Source: Sclerodactyla briareus
Lineage: Eukaryota; Echinodermata; Holothuroidea; Dendrochirotida; Sclerodactylidae
NCBI GenBank assembly: GCA_026419785.1
Contig: JAODTK010001399.1
Location: 1 to 64,000, forward strand
Reading direction: 5' to 3'
DNA length: 64,000 nt
The position numbers and the translations under genes are program-made. Every line of letters starts with the position of its first letter. The stretch's first letter is position 1. The notes under the pieces were generated by a model. That model had not been told where the DNA came from and searched no databases. It saw nothing but the letters and a program-made list of their open reading frames with translations. Shown here in pieces: positions 10,988 through 23,100 of this stretch.

Positions 10988-13195
10988 GGTAATGGAACAT
11001 AGACAACAAGGGTGATTTCATCCAGTTACAAAAATGCCAAAATCCAATGAGGCATGAATTGTTCTCTCAAAATAGGAACAATAGAATGATTAGTTGTTTT
11101 GATTGATCTGAAATAGAAGCATATACTGTCGTCCAAATGTTTTTTATTCAGAAACAACTCGATATTCACTCGTAGTATGTAGCATGCTTTTGGCAGTACT
11201 CTACTCAGGTGTTAACAGGGACCTGCAAGTTACTTTTTCTCTCTCTTGTAATCATTCTACAAGCTAACTTTTTTTTCACACATGATAGGTTACAAGGTAG
11301 GCAGCTATCTGTTCCAGTTATCGAGAGTACAAAGCTTGTGTGTTCCTCTAGGAAAGTAATGTTGTTCCAGGTTTCTGGAGCCCAGAAAATTAATCACAGA
11401 CTTTGCTGGAAAAAAAAAATCCTCAGTCAATTTTACAATTCCATATCAGGGTTGATAGTGAAGTGGGGGAGCTACATTCATCCTATATGCAATTACATAA
11501 TTTCCTCACTTGGTGGTGGCGTGGTATGTGTACTCCTCTACTGTTCACCCCATGAATACAGCAGAAGGGTTTTTGGCGTGTCTCCCTTTGCCGTAGGACT
11601 TCCCGATGTCCCCATTCCGCGAAGAAGGCGGGCATAGCTTCGGACACCGCCTAAGAGTTCCAAGTACCGTATTTGTAATTTCTGTGAAGAAATTAACAGG
11701 CAATTGTCAGAAAAAACGGAGGCTATGAGAGAGGACCTTCATTTCCACGTCAATCTGCAGGGGACTTCATTATTCCGTGTGTACATCTATTTAGACATTA
11801 TGGGGATCAAAGGCCTGAATTTAGGCTGACACCAGACACCAGAGTGAAAATAAGACAGATCCACTATTACGAACGATGGTTTGGATCTGCTCAAAAACTT
11901 ACGAAATTGCTTAAAAGATATGAAAGAAGTATCTACTGATCATTCATCCAGTGAATGCCAGTTCCATATCCCTGCTACAAAGGTGATAGCATTTAGTGCG
12001 CATAGTCTGCTGCATATCCGCTAGAATCTCTGGGAATGTCATCTTTCTACCTGTGTTAGTTTGAATTTTTTTTGGGCCTGACCCTTTGTACATTTTTTTT
12101 TTTTTGGCCTACCTTAGAATCAATGATTGCGAGTTTGATCCAGTGGAAGCCCGAGGGATTTTTTCCGCGTGCTGTCAGACAAGGTATGTCTCCTCGAAAC
12201 GTCTCACGCTACCCACGTAAAGTCGCCGGTAACGGAAGTAGGCGCTGCTGTGTGCTTGGCTGCCAGGGGTGTATTAGGTCATGGAAGTGGAAGTGCACCC
12301 TGGGTGGTGCAGGCAAGGAGGTCTTCATTCACTTCCGGTTTACTAATGACCATGGGATGATCGCTAGGCGATTGAAGAGGCGCTGCCATGATACAAGACT
12401 TAAACCTGAACCTTATCTTAATCTTATCAACAAAAGACAGAACCACCATATTCTCGAGCCTATATTCACAGCCAAAAATGGAAAATACCAGATAATAAAA
12501 ATAATAATAATTCTAAAATACAATAGAGATATTCACTCATGCTACACACATTTTACAATTATGTTGTAAAAGATGGGACTTACTTTCAGAAGCCTCTTCA
12601 AAACAAAACTATCCACAGTTGGGGAAGACGTGATATTGACAGACATACTGGTTTCATGTCCCGATAGTGAAAACATTGAGCCCTCCTCGACATAGAACGG
12701 TCTCAACTATTTTGGGGCCGAGCTGAATTCCCCCAAAAAGGCCAAGGTTTGTGGTTACCACGACCAGCCACTGCCAAGTTGGCAGTGGCTGTGCCAATTG
12801 TGTGAAATTCCAGTTCCTGCTTTCATCCTCCTGCTTCACTTCCGGCTCGACCAGTTCCATCTCAGTCTCAAATCTTTCTTATTTATACACAACATACTCC
12901 AAAACCTATTTGAGGGTACCTTGTGCATGGTCACTTACAAATGGGTCCACTGTCCAAATCAGAGTGAATCATAGTACGGTGCACTTGAAATGGCATCACA
13001 AAGGTTACTCTTGTGTCATTTTCACTTGGATCACGAGAAGAAAACAACGGGGTGCCCTCTACTACTAGTGTGGGTCATTTCCCGAGGGAATTGTAAGTCA
13101 TCTAAGAGACTGAGGGGGTCACATCATGAACAATAACTATATGACTCACCTTGACCAAGAAGAGGGGTGGGTTATATAAATACCAAGTGCATTGG
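10988..13195. other. Non-coding, no secure gene
   Basis: Several plus-strand frames are open, up to 165 codons at 12072-12569, but none has convincing splice context plus a recognised domain. Codon choice around 12480-12530 becomes A/T-only, as in random DNA. Confidence 0.4.
12764..12790. other. Near-perfect hairpin (13-bp arms)
   Basis: CAGCCACTGCCAA, one base, then TTGGCAGTGGCTG form a perfect inverted repeat of 13-bp arms. It could extrude as a cruciform or fold in RNA. It is probably a short foldback relic; no function is evident. Confidence 0.7.
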
Positions 13196-13866
13196 GATTC
13201 ATATAATATATATATAGAGAGGGTGCACTATATGCATACTATATTCTGTGCTATAAAATACTATATCTGTGCTACAAATGAATGAATACTACTATCTGTG
13301 CTATATAAATACTATTATCTGTGCTATATGAATACTATATTTGTGCTATATAAATAATATTTTGTGCTATTAAATACTATTCTCTGTGCATATAAATACA
13401 TTATCTGTGGCTATATAAATACTATTATTTGGTTATATAATAATATTGTGTGCTATAGAAATACATATCTGGGCTATATGATTACTTTATCTGTGCTATA
13501 TAAAATACTATATTTGGTGCTATTAATAATTTATTCGTGTATATAAGACTATTATCTGTGCTAATAAATACGATTATTTGTGCTATATGAATACTATTCT
13601 CTGTGCTATATAAACCTAATATCTGTGCTATATAAATTCTATTATTGTGCTATTAAATATATTTGTGCTATATATACTATTATCTGTGGCTATATAAATA
13701 CCATTATCTGTGCGATATAAATACTATTATCTCTGTGTATATGAATATTATTATCTATGCTATATAATACTATTATTTGTGCTATATAAATAATATTATT
13801 CGTGCTATAAATGAATACTTTAACCTGGCTATAGAATATATTTCTGTGCTATATAAATACATTACA
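13196..13866 (+). repeat. ~23-bp AT-rich minisatellite (TCTGTGCTATATAAATACTATTA)
   Basis: Nearly 30 imperfect copies of a ~23-bp unit built on 'ctgtgctatataaatactatta' span about 670 bp. Single-base gaps are frequent between copies. Every unit contains a TATATAA-like string, an incidental TATA-box look-alike. Confidence 0.9.
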
Positions 13867-13996
13867 TCAATAACCCATCAATCAATCAATTTTAGGTTTT
13901 TTAATATTTACCCACTCTATCTTTTGGTCCTGCTGAGTGATTTTCTTGTGTTGTTGACAAATCTTCTGCGGCCAGTTGGTGCCCCGGATGGTAGAC

Positions 13997-14047
13997 CTGT
14001 TTTGCTAACTTCAATCACCCGCCGGTAGAAAGCCTGAGTTGATTTCA
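13997..14047 (-). CDS. Tentative KRIT1-like FERM F2 exon
   Basis: This is a 51-bp minus-strand segment with a good acceptor (TGTTTTTATGCAG) and a moderate donor (ACAG|GTCTAC). One frame reads KSTQAFYRRVIEVSKT. The F2 lobe of KRIT1 contains a segment near 'KSKAPHWTNRILHEYKN', and the KS start, the aromatic pair and the central Ile can be aligned. It lies downstream of the secure F2 exon at 16640-16753 with the gap still unfilled, so at least one exon would be missing. The similarity is too short to be more than suggestive. Confidence 0.25.
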
Positions 14048-14299
14048 CTGCATAAAAACAGAGGAGACACAATATTATTACCATTGGAACCTATTAAGCT
14101 GGGCTTGAGATATACTGGGCTATATAGGCACTTTTTTATGGTGTCAAGAAGACAGATCCAATAGCACTAACTGATTACGACTCCTGATCGATAGGGACTT
14201 TTTCATGCATGTAATATTAGTATTCACCTTATGCTTGTTCCTCCTGATGCACAATTTCATACCCCTGGTGATTCCCTGTAGAGTTTGTCATATACAAGA

Positions 14300-14490
14300 G
14301 GCAGACTACTATTGACCCTCCAATGGTACCCCACTTTGGCACAGAGTACCAATTTACTCACAACAGTACCCACTTTGACAACGTACCCATTTGACACTGG
14401 GTTCCCCCCACTTTGACAACACGGTACCTCACTTTGGACGCATGGTACCCACTTTGACCACATGGTACCCCCCTGACAACACTGGGTAGG
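14300..14490. repeat. ~20-bp minisatellite (GGTACCCACTTTGACAACAT)
   Basis: About eight imperfect copies of 'ggtaccccactttgacaaca', each with a GGTACC-like core. They account for the open frames in this interval. Confidence 0.85.
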
Positions 14491-15714
14491 CATGAACAAG
14501 AGACATGGCTTGTGGACCATGCCAGTAAGGTCTCTCATGATTTTATTTTGTTTCAAACTCGCATCACTGTTCTGCGTTTTCGCGGAGCTCTACCCGACAG
14601 ACTGATCGCCTCCTCTTGGGCCTGAGGGCTGGCCTCCTTGATCGACTCACATCACCCTTTCCCAATAACCTTGTGGAGTTGACTGGTAGGAAGTAGTGAG
14701 AATTAGGGGAAGGTGTAGACATGATGGTATTGGTACCTTGGGAACACAATGAACCAACACCACGGGTGTGTAAATGTAGCGAGACGGAAACAGCGGTGTG
14801 TTGTGTAAACGCATGTTTATACCAACCGTAAGTCAAGAATGTTTGTTTTGATAAAACCCCATAACTATAAACACACAAAAAGAGTACTTGGTGTTTGATT
14901 ACAGTCTGGGTAATTCTCATACCCCGATGCATTGTGTGTAATCGTAACATTCATGAGATATACTGCCTTAACCCACAGAAAGCTTGAGGATGTTCTGAGT
15001 TTATAAACACCAAACGAGTATATATACTAGTAAATGGACTTGTTAAGGCAGTGTTTTTTCTGCCCTAGACCACTTAAATGCATTGATATGATTGTGGATT
15101 TTCTCAATGCATAACATTTGAGTCATAGTTCGTGATGGAATCCATGGGAATTTCGGCCGGCACACGCTAACAGTACTATTGCCTGTAACAATAGGCATTT
15201 AGTGCCATAATTTTCAATTAATTGCAAAAATTTTGTGTTATGATCAATTCACCATATGCTATACACAATGCTTATTATCTGGAATTCATACATGCATTCT
15301 ATGCATGCATCAGTAGTAGATACATATAAAGGGACTATATTTTTTCTCTCTAATTTTTACAAAGAAGATTTGATGTACCCAGAGGCAGGTATACACAGAT
15401 GACCTGATTGCACAATACCAAGACAGTAGGAATGACAACTCAGAAGTGGTTTATGGTTTGATATTTGAACTTAACTTTTTAGAAAGTCAGGTTTTTGTCT
15501 CTTGAATCTAGTCCCCATAAGTGACCGTTGAAAAAAAGGGATATGACGCAAAGAAATATGAAATTTGTGCTTGAGCATTTGCGAAGAAAAAGTGGATTTT
15601 TCTTGCTGGACTCTGCCAATGTGATAGACCATACACCCCCAACAGTTACAAGATCACCTCAACTCTTAAGATAACATCCTCTGAGCATTATCATTTCTAC
15701 TAAATCACTGCAAA
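14491..15714. other. Non-coding, no secure gene
   Basis: A minus-strand frame at 14564-14950 is open for 128 codons and its basic C-terminal part (RRPALRPKRRRS) is GC-rich. I could match it to no domain, and its splice context is ambiguous. The rest is AT-rich and unremarkable. Confidence 0.35.
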
Positions 15715-16635
15715 CCATTCATATCATATTCATCATCAATATCATATTCATCATTAACATCATAATAATCTCCAACATCACCTAAGCCATTATAGCCATT
15801 GTCACATGCATCATTATTACAAAATTTACTATCATAGCCATCAGCATTATAATCATCATCAATAGTATATTCATCATCAAACATTTCATCTACAAAACCA
15901 ATTATCATCATTTGTATCTTCTCAATCCAGCACCAATTTGTAGAATGAAAATCGTGAGAGTTCTTTTCCCTTCTCTGGGTCCCGGTGGTGAAATGACCCC
16001 GCTGTTCTGTTCTGTCTGGCGAATTTGTCGTAATGTAAATATTTTAAGCGTGGTTAAAGACCATTTCTTTAAAGCTCCTGGAAACGGCATTGATCATTCT
16101 GTTATTATTAAGAACGGTATTATTTCATCACATTTTAATATAGAAACATTATCACAATTCAGCTCATAATCCATTATCACATCATAATCAGCACCAAAAT
16201 ATCTAATATTATATATTCACCTCATCATAGGTTGAAATTACATCAATAAATAAGCCATCCAGCATAATTTTCACCACATCATCTAACAGTATTACAACCA
16301 TCATGTCATTATAAGTAGTATCACAAGCATCAGCAGCATGATCAATCACCAACATTGTAATTATTATCAACATCATAATCATCACCAACATTATCTCAGA
16401 GCCAATAACATCATCAAATTATTATTAACATCATCAGCTAATCCAGTATCACATACCCTCAAATTCATTAATCGCATCACCACATCAATGCATCATCAAG
16501 ATACTGAAAAACCAAACACACATCAATACTGCGCAAATCAACATGATTATAAAAGCACCAAACTCCATCGCAGCATAAAAAATTTCATCAATGTCATAAT
16601 CACCACAATCATCAATGTCATCATCAAGATGTGAC
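15715..16635. repeat. Degenerate ATC/ATT trinucleotide tracts flanking a unique island
   Basis: Positions 15715-15912 and about 16120-16635 are dominated by imperfect CATCAT/ATTATC triplets. Between them, about 15915-16110 is a higher-complexity island whose plus-strand frame (85 codons with the flanks) includes VVKDHFFKAPGNGIDHSV. I do not recognise this protein. The tracts end immediately before the KRIT1 F2 exon on the minus strand, so they sit in the following intron. Confidence 0.75.
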
Positions 16636-16639
16636 TGAC

Positions 16640-16753
16640 CTGCATTATATGCCAGCTAGATTGAGTGCTTCCTCGTCTGATACAGGGTAAAAAGCCCCTT
16701 CATACACTGAGATGGCACTCTTCAAAGAGTCTTTGTACCTGGGATTCTTGGAC
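16640..16753 (-). CDS. KRIT1: KRIT1 exon, FERM F1/F2 junction
   Basis: The acceptor is TTTTGCAG and the donor is CAG|GTCAGT. The frame reads KNPRYKDSLKSAISVYEG then AFYPVSDEEALNLAGI. This matches the start of the F2 lobe in KRIT1 (human: a helix ending 'LLKGFYTAPD', then 'LITLASLLLQ'). Entry phase (one base) completes the codon left by the exon at 17229-17390. The frame hits TAA five bases before the CAG of the donor; a single missing base in 'ATATAATG' would remove the stop and restore a phase-0 exit on Gln, as the family expects. Either this is an assembly error or the gene is disabled here. Confidence 0.8.
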
Positions 16754-17228
16754 CTGCAAAATGGAAATGAACCCCAAAAAAAAACAAAAACAAAACAATA
16801 AAGCCTGTGTTTCAGAGACCCGATCACTTTTAAATGACCTCGTCATTGATGATTCTTAAATTCTGAGGATTACTATCATCACAGAAAATCCCGACCCGCA
16901 TTTAAGCTCTTTGACTGGGAAAAAAAAAAAAACCTTTTCGCCAAAAAAATTATATTCAAATGTTACGTCACATTATTAAGCACACAACCATCAGCATCAT
17001 AATCATCCATGGCGCAAAACACTAATCATCATCAATGTCATCATTTCAAAATGTATGGATTATGCACGAGCACTTCTTTTCTCAAAGGAATTCTGCATTG
17101 AACACTAGTGTTGTTTGAACAAGAGTGTTGTTTGACCATATCAATCAATCAATCAAGGAAGCAAGCATTGTGTCCATGATGTTGACAAAGCACCGGTGAG
17201 ACATAATTGGGGTAAATAAAAAATAAAC

Positions 17229-17390
17229 CGGTTTCCTCTTTCTTCTCCCTCCACTGACAGCAAGCCATCTCTCCTGAGGTACAACTGAGGGCGCTCTGCT
17301 GCCGGGGTTGTGATTGGACACAGGTTTGATGACAGCTCCCACTGGCCTTGAGGTGTAGCACTGGCTTGTGCTCGGGCCTCATTTGTAGAT
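17229..17390 (-). CDS. KRIT1: KRIT1 exon, FERM F1
   Basis: The acceptor is TCTCCTGCAG and the donor is the weak CG|GTTTAT. The first frame reads LQMRPEHKPVLHLK, against human KRIT1 'LQLKPYHKPLQHVR', and so carries the F1 'L-(R/K)-P-x-HKP' motif. The frame then shifts by one base near 17335-17345 and continues QWELSSNLCPITT and RPQLYLRRDGLLSVEGEE, against human 'TPQLFLRRDVRLPLEVEK'. One missing G in the 'AAGGCCAG' stretch explains the shift. The start phase (two bases) completes the codon left by the exon at 18910-18973. An alternative splice-like segment at 17588-17628 lies between them but is not needed by the protein. Confidence 0.87.
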
Positions 17391-18909
17391 CTGCAGGAGA
17401 GAAACAGGAAAAATTGAAATCCTGTAGGTCCCTGCAGGTGGAGGAAACAAGGTGAAATTGAAATTGGACACATGCAGGCGGGTGAAACCGCTCACAGTTA
17501 TATCCCTGCCAACAAAAAGTGTGCAGGGAAACAGGAAAAAAACACAAATTCAAACACCTTCCACTGGTTTGTGAATCTGTGACTTACCCCATATTGGGAC
17601 CCGTACCCCACCCTCGTCCATTGAACATCTGGCAATAACAACATGAAAGTCCGGTTGGACACCTCATCCAAATGATAGAACGCTGATTTAGTCATAAGAA
17701 TAATATTGAAGGGAAACTTCCCGGAGTGACTTTCTAATCCAAAATTTGCTCAATTTGTCGACAAATTTCTTTTCTGGCAGGCAAATGAAAGGGGCGATGG
17801 CTGCCGTGGAAACTGAATGTATGCTGCTTAGAGCTTCTGACCCTCAAGAGTCCCTAGATTCAATCGCTGGAGAGGCTATAATCAGTCAGATCAACTCGCC
17901 AAGGAGAGCTGGGATGTTTTTGTTTTGTTTTTAAGTGGAGGAGGGGTGATTCCAAGAGCTAGGGGTGGTGTCTAATATTGAGAAGGGTGGCAACAGTTTT
18001 AGATGATTGAAGAAGTAGTAATGTTTGTGGGTGATGTAACTATTCCTTCATGACACATTCAATATTAACACATTCCATCGATGGTGGGATACTGAAGGGA
18101 AACGACAAGAAGACATTACAATCTGTAATTAAAAAAAGTTGTACAACAGATGCGAATTGGAGTCTAAAAACTGAACGATGAAATGGGCATATGGATAGAA
18201 GAAATTATTTCTTCTACAGAATTTGGGAAAACTGGAAGAGATCACTGAATATTTAACCATTGCTCAAACACTCGACCCCTCCCGGACCACGTGTGCACCT
18301 TAAGGATCATTATCTTTAGGACCCCTTCTTTCACAGACTATGCAAGGAGCTTGCAGGAGACAACAAGGAAACAAAAAAAAGAAAAAAAAAAAAAAAAAAG
18401 AAACAACATGGGGGGACCAGACGGGGCAAAACTCCAGGTTAGTAGGCTAGGAATCTATAGATACCATAGATGTCGTTACGATCTGAATGTGAAAAAGCCA
18501 TAATTTTGCAAGGGAGGTTGATACTTGGAGGAATAACTGCGTAAAAGTAACTCATAAATAGAGACATCAAATTGCTTTGTTGAAAGAAAATTCCATAGAA
18601 TCATTGTCGTGATGCGGCATCATTGAAGCATCCGTACCCTCCGTGTTCATTCCATTTATTTGGATGATTATTTTGCCCACTAGGGCACTTGTCTAAACTT
18701 TCTCTTGCAACCAATGCAGATGGATTTAGATTACTTTTCAGGTTTGTACTTGTGATGGGGATTTGAATTGGCCCTTTTGTGCTGTCATGCCATAGCTCCA
18801 CATCTATTATTAAGTCAGTAAGGCAGTTTGTTAGAGGACACTCGGGTTATCCATTCCAAAATAGTTAACTGGTTTTCTTGTAGATGGGACAGACACTTCA
18901 GGTACTTAC

Positions 18910-18973
18910 GTAGATTCTGGGAAGCTATCCATATTGCAAATATCCTCTCGCAGCCTTTGGGAAGTTTGAGTTG
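18910..18973 (-). CDS. KRIT1: KRIT1 exon, FERM F1
   Basis: This 64-bp exon has an excellent acceptor (TTTTTTTTCATGTTGCAG) and donor (C|GTAAGT). It reads QLKLPKGCERIFAIWIASQNL, and the IWIASQNL core corresponds to 'IWICSENL' of human KRIT1. The preceding residues fill exactly the number of positions expected after the TT of the F1 exon at 26179-26263. It starts in phase 0, as that exon ends, and leaves one base for the exon at 17229-17390. The frame is intact. Confidence 0.88.
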
Positions 18974-19019
18974 CTGCAACATGAAAAAAAACTAATTTAG
19001 GCTGGATATACATGCGGCT

Positions 19020-19700
19020 TGTTAAGAAAAGGCGACCGCCCCAGTGTCTCGCCTGGTTACGGGATCAGTGTTTTATCTATTAGTCACCATGCAAACACTA
19101 CCAGGCATTTAATGAGTGGCTTAAGATTCTGTATTAGCATTTGACGAAACACACTACTTAATCAGTGCCAATTCAAATCCCTAAGGACTGATTATTGACA
19201 ATGTCTACCCATATAGTTTTGTGGATGTGACTAAGATTGCCTAAATTATGCAAATTAGCAATAATCAACTTTCTGGGACCCATATCCGTCACTTATCCTC
19301 AGGACCAATTGTAAACCACACTTAATACATTTCATTGGAATTCAACAAACTTGAAAAATTGAATGATGAAGCAATTTATACACACCGGCATAAAAAACCC
19401 CTGTGACCTGATTCAGGGTTAACATTGGCGAGACTAAAGGTAGACCACAGTCATAGTGAAAACTGGTCGTATCTAATAAAGTTTGTCTGTATATCCTCAG
19501 TGTCAACCATAAGGTTCCATTTAATACCAGCCATCCCAGGGAGTTACTCCCCCCAGCTATCTCACACACCAGAGCTACTGCAGGTGGAACCTGACAAAGT
19601 GACCACTATGTCTCTCTTTGAACAAAGTCCAGGCGAAAAAAAAAACGATTTTGACCCCTACATGACCTTTGAGGACCTTCAATGACTGGCGGTTTTTATG
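19020..19700 (+). repeat. Dispersed modular repeat, copy 2
   Basis: It aligns with the 1480-2260 part of copy 1. Shared pieces are 'gcgaccgcccc.gtgtctcgcc', 'ggatcagtgtttt..attagtcaccatgcaaac', 'gtctaccc', 'tatgcaaatta' and 'ggttaacattggcgagactaaaggtagacca'. It is truncated relative to copies 1 and 3 and lies in the KRIT1 intron. Confidence 0.65.
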
Positions 19701-20199
19701 AACCAGAACCAAAACTGTGTCGCGATTCCTTACCATAACTGACAGCTAGTGGCTTTCAAGGTCAAAAACAGTTAAAAAAGACCAACTATAGATATTGTGG
19801 TTTAAATACTAAATATTCCTTTCTATAAAGTTGCACACTCAGAATCTCAAATATTAGCCATTCCCTTCATTCTCTCCTCTTCTGTGGTATCACATGACTT
19901 CGCCTGAGGGAATATACGGGCACTGGGCACAATTATGTCAAATATTTTTTATCTGCCACAAGCATCTCAATTTGGTGAGTGGAAAGTGTCACACGAAATC
20001 TTCATAAGTTCAACCGACATATAGGCTCCCATGCATAACGAAACTACATGCAGTTCGCAAAGACGAAGAGAAGTTTTCATTACAACAAACCTCTAGAAAT
20101 TTGTGCCAAGTTTTCAATGTCAAACGTCAAGTTTAACAAAATTCCAGTGTTTTAGGCTGTCTTTACCTTTCCCACATGTGCATTCCTTGAGATAGCTTG

Positions 20200-23100
20200 T
20201 GATGGGGAGTGTGTATTACATATTCTGATTCACCCAAATTCATGTTTGTCCCTCACAAGAGGAATTTGGTGATTAAAACCATTAGCATCAAGGTCACACG
20301 GTCAAAGTCAAACGAGGGTCAAAGGTCAATGAGGTCAGTAGGTCAGCCATGTAGTTTGCACATACGAACACACTTTTTCCATTACGGCACCCTCTGAAAT
20401 GTTCCGTCGCCAAGATAGATAATGATTTTCCCTATGGTGACCTTAAAGAACCTTGCCCTGACACCAAAAATATAGGGTTCATCCTCACCATAGGTACAAC
20501 CCACATACACAATTTGAACTTGGATACATGCTCGCGTTCGTTAGATATCGTGCTGAAAAGCTTTTTTACTTTGCCCTCTTGTGGCCTTGAATGCCTTGAA
20601 CTGGCACCGAAAACAATAGGGGTCATCCTCTCTATATATCCAACACACACACTTTTTTTTTTTTAAAAACTTTTTTTTTTTAATTGTTGAACTTAACACA
20701 TCTTGCGTTCTTCAGATATCGTTCTGACAAGGGGCCGTCACACCCACACACACACACGGACGCACGCACACCCACACACATACCCATTGGCACAGCTCGT
20801 GGACTGCAAAATTTCCTTTTGCCTTCGCAAGGATAAAAAATGTTACACTCCATGAAGCATATTGCATTCCAATGTTCACGCCCAATGTTATTGCGAAAAG
20901 CTATTAAATTAAACTTTGACCCCTTGTAACTACCAATGTATGTGTCCGATCGAAGCGGAGTTGGTCTCCTCCGAAGCACAAAAGGTCATCACTAACCAAA
21001 ATCCATTTCTATTTTTTTTGACCGTGCCTCCTTAAATAAGCCCATTTATTCAAGACGCAACCTTTAACCCATGACCACCCGACAAGGTCAAATTGAGTCA
21101 GAGTTCACACACATGCAGGTCAACCATTATATCACAATTGGGAAACCTTCCAGTCTTCAAGATATTCAATCTCCGATTATGGCCAGAGAAAACAGTTTTG
21201 ACCCCTGAGTGACCTTGAATGACCTCTTAAAACATGGAGTTTTATGAAAATTGTAACTCTCCATTTGGTGATACATCCACTCCTAGCCTAGGAGCATTTT
21301 GCATTATGATGAACGATGCCAGTGCTATTGCAAAAAGTACAAAATCAGGTTTTACCCCTAGTGACCTTGATGACCTTCAATGACATGACGGTTTTTTATA
21401 AACTTGTTATCTCCCTGTGATGCATCCACTCTAGAAGCATATTGCATTCAATGAAATGCTAATGTTATTGCCAAAAAAGCTATTAAATTAAACTGTGGAC
21501 CCCTTGTTACTACCAAAGTATGCGGCGATCGAAGCGGGAGTTGTTTTCCCCATGGAAGCACACAGAGGTTCTAGCAAAAAAAAAAAAAAAAAAAAGAAAG
21601 AAAACCCTATCCAAAAATAAACCGTTTCTATTTTTTTGCCCGTAACTCCTTAAATAAGCACATTATTTCAAGACTCAACCCTTTAACACATGGCCCCACC
21701 CGACAGAGGTCAAATTGAGGTCGAAGTCACACACATGAAGGTCATCAATTATATAACAATCGGTGAACCTCCAGTCTCACGATATTTAATTCTCCGATAG
21801 GCCAGACACAGTTTTGGACATGTAGGCATGATGACCTCTAAGCCTTGGCAGTTTTTATGAAATTGTAAACTCTCCTGGCATACATCCACCCTAGGAGCAT
21901 TTTGCATCTGATGAAACATGCCCAGTGAGTGATAGTGCCAAAAAGTACAAAAATCAGTTTCTGACCCATACGTGACCTTTGATGACCTTCACTGACATGA
22001 CGTTTTTATAAAAAGTGTTACTCTCCATGTGCTGCATCCACTCCTAGAAGCATATTGCATTCCAATGAACATGCCTAATGTTATTCAAAAAGCTATTAAA
22101 TTAAACTTTGACCCCTTGTTTACACCAAGTATGGCGTCCGATCGAGCGGAGTTTTGGTTCCCTCTCCATTAAGCACACAGAGGTCTATCACATATCCAAA
22201 AATAACCAGTTTCTATTTTTTTTTGCCCGTAACTCTTAAATAAGCCATTTATTCAAGACTCAACCTTTTAACCACATGACCACCCGACAGTCCAGTCAAA
22301 TTGAGGTTCAGAGTGTCCAACACATTCATGTCAACAATTATATCACAATGGTGACCTTCCCCTCACAGATATTCAATTCTCCGATTATTGCCAGAAACGT
22401 TTTTTGACCCCTGAGTGACCTTGAATGACCTCTATGACTGGCAGTTTTTATGAAAAATTTGTAACTCTCATGTGATACATCCACTCTAGAAGCATTTTTG
22501 CATTCTGATGAACCATGCCCCCCCCCCGTTTTTGTTGCTATGCCAAAAAGTACAAAAATCCGTTTTTACCCCTACTGGCCCTTTGATGACCTTCAATGAC
22601 ATGACGGTTTTTATAAAAATTGTTACTTCATGTGATGCATCCACTCATAGAAGCATATTGCCATTCAATGAACATGCCTAATGTTAGTGCAAAAAGCTAT
22701 TAAATTAACTTTGACCCTTGGTACTACCAAAGTATGCGTAAACGATCGAAGCGGGAGTTGGTTTCCGCCTGAGCACACAGAGGTCTATCATATCCAAAAA
22801 TAACCAGTTATTTTTTTCTAGCCCGTAACTCCTTAAATAAAATAAGCACATTTATTCAAGACTCAACCTTTAACCACATGACCACCCGACAGAGGTTCAC
22901 ATTGGGTCAGAGGTCACACACATTGCAGGTCAACAATTTATCACAATGGTGTGAACTTTCCCGCTTCACAGATATTCATTCTCCGATTATGGCCAGAAAA
23001 CAGTTTTGACCCCTGAGTGACCTTAATGACCTCTAATGACATGGCAGGTTTTAAAAATTGTAACTCTCCATTTGATACATCCACCCCTCGGAGCATTTTG

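Noticed and set aside
12072..12569. A 165-codon plus-strand frame with RCCVLGCQG and FIHFRF, suggesting a THAP-like zinc finger.
   Set aside because: The spacing of later Cys/His does not fit C2CH, the AVPTIF-type end is absent, and the second half becomes A/T-only codons typical of random sequence.
13196..13866. A CRISPR-like array of short regular repeats.
   Set aside because: There are no unique spacers, the units are contiguous and degenerate, and the DNA is eukaryotic.
14564..14950. A 128-codon minus-strand frame as a KRIT1 F2 exon.
   Set aside because: No frame reproduces the expected F2 helices, and its splice context does not fit the phase of the exon at 16640.
17588..17628. A 41-bp minus-strand segment with good acceptor (TTATTGCCAG) and donor (GGG|GTAAGT), first considered as a KRIT1 exon.
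   Set aside because: The flanking exons 18910-18973 and 17229-17390 join in phase and reproduce the conserved NL-x-LQ motif without it, so including it would break the family sequence.
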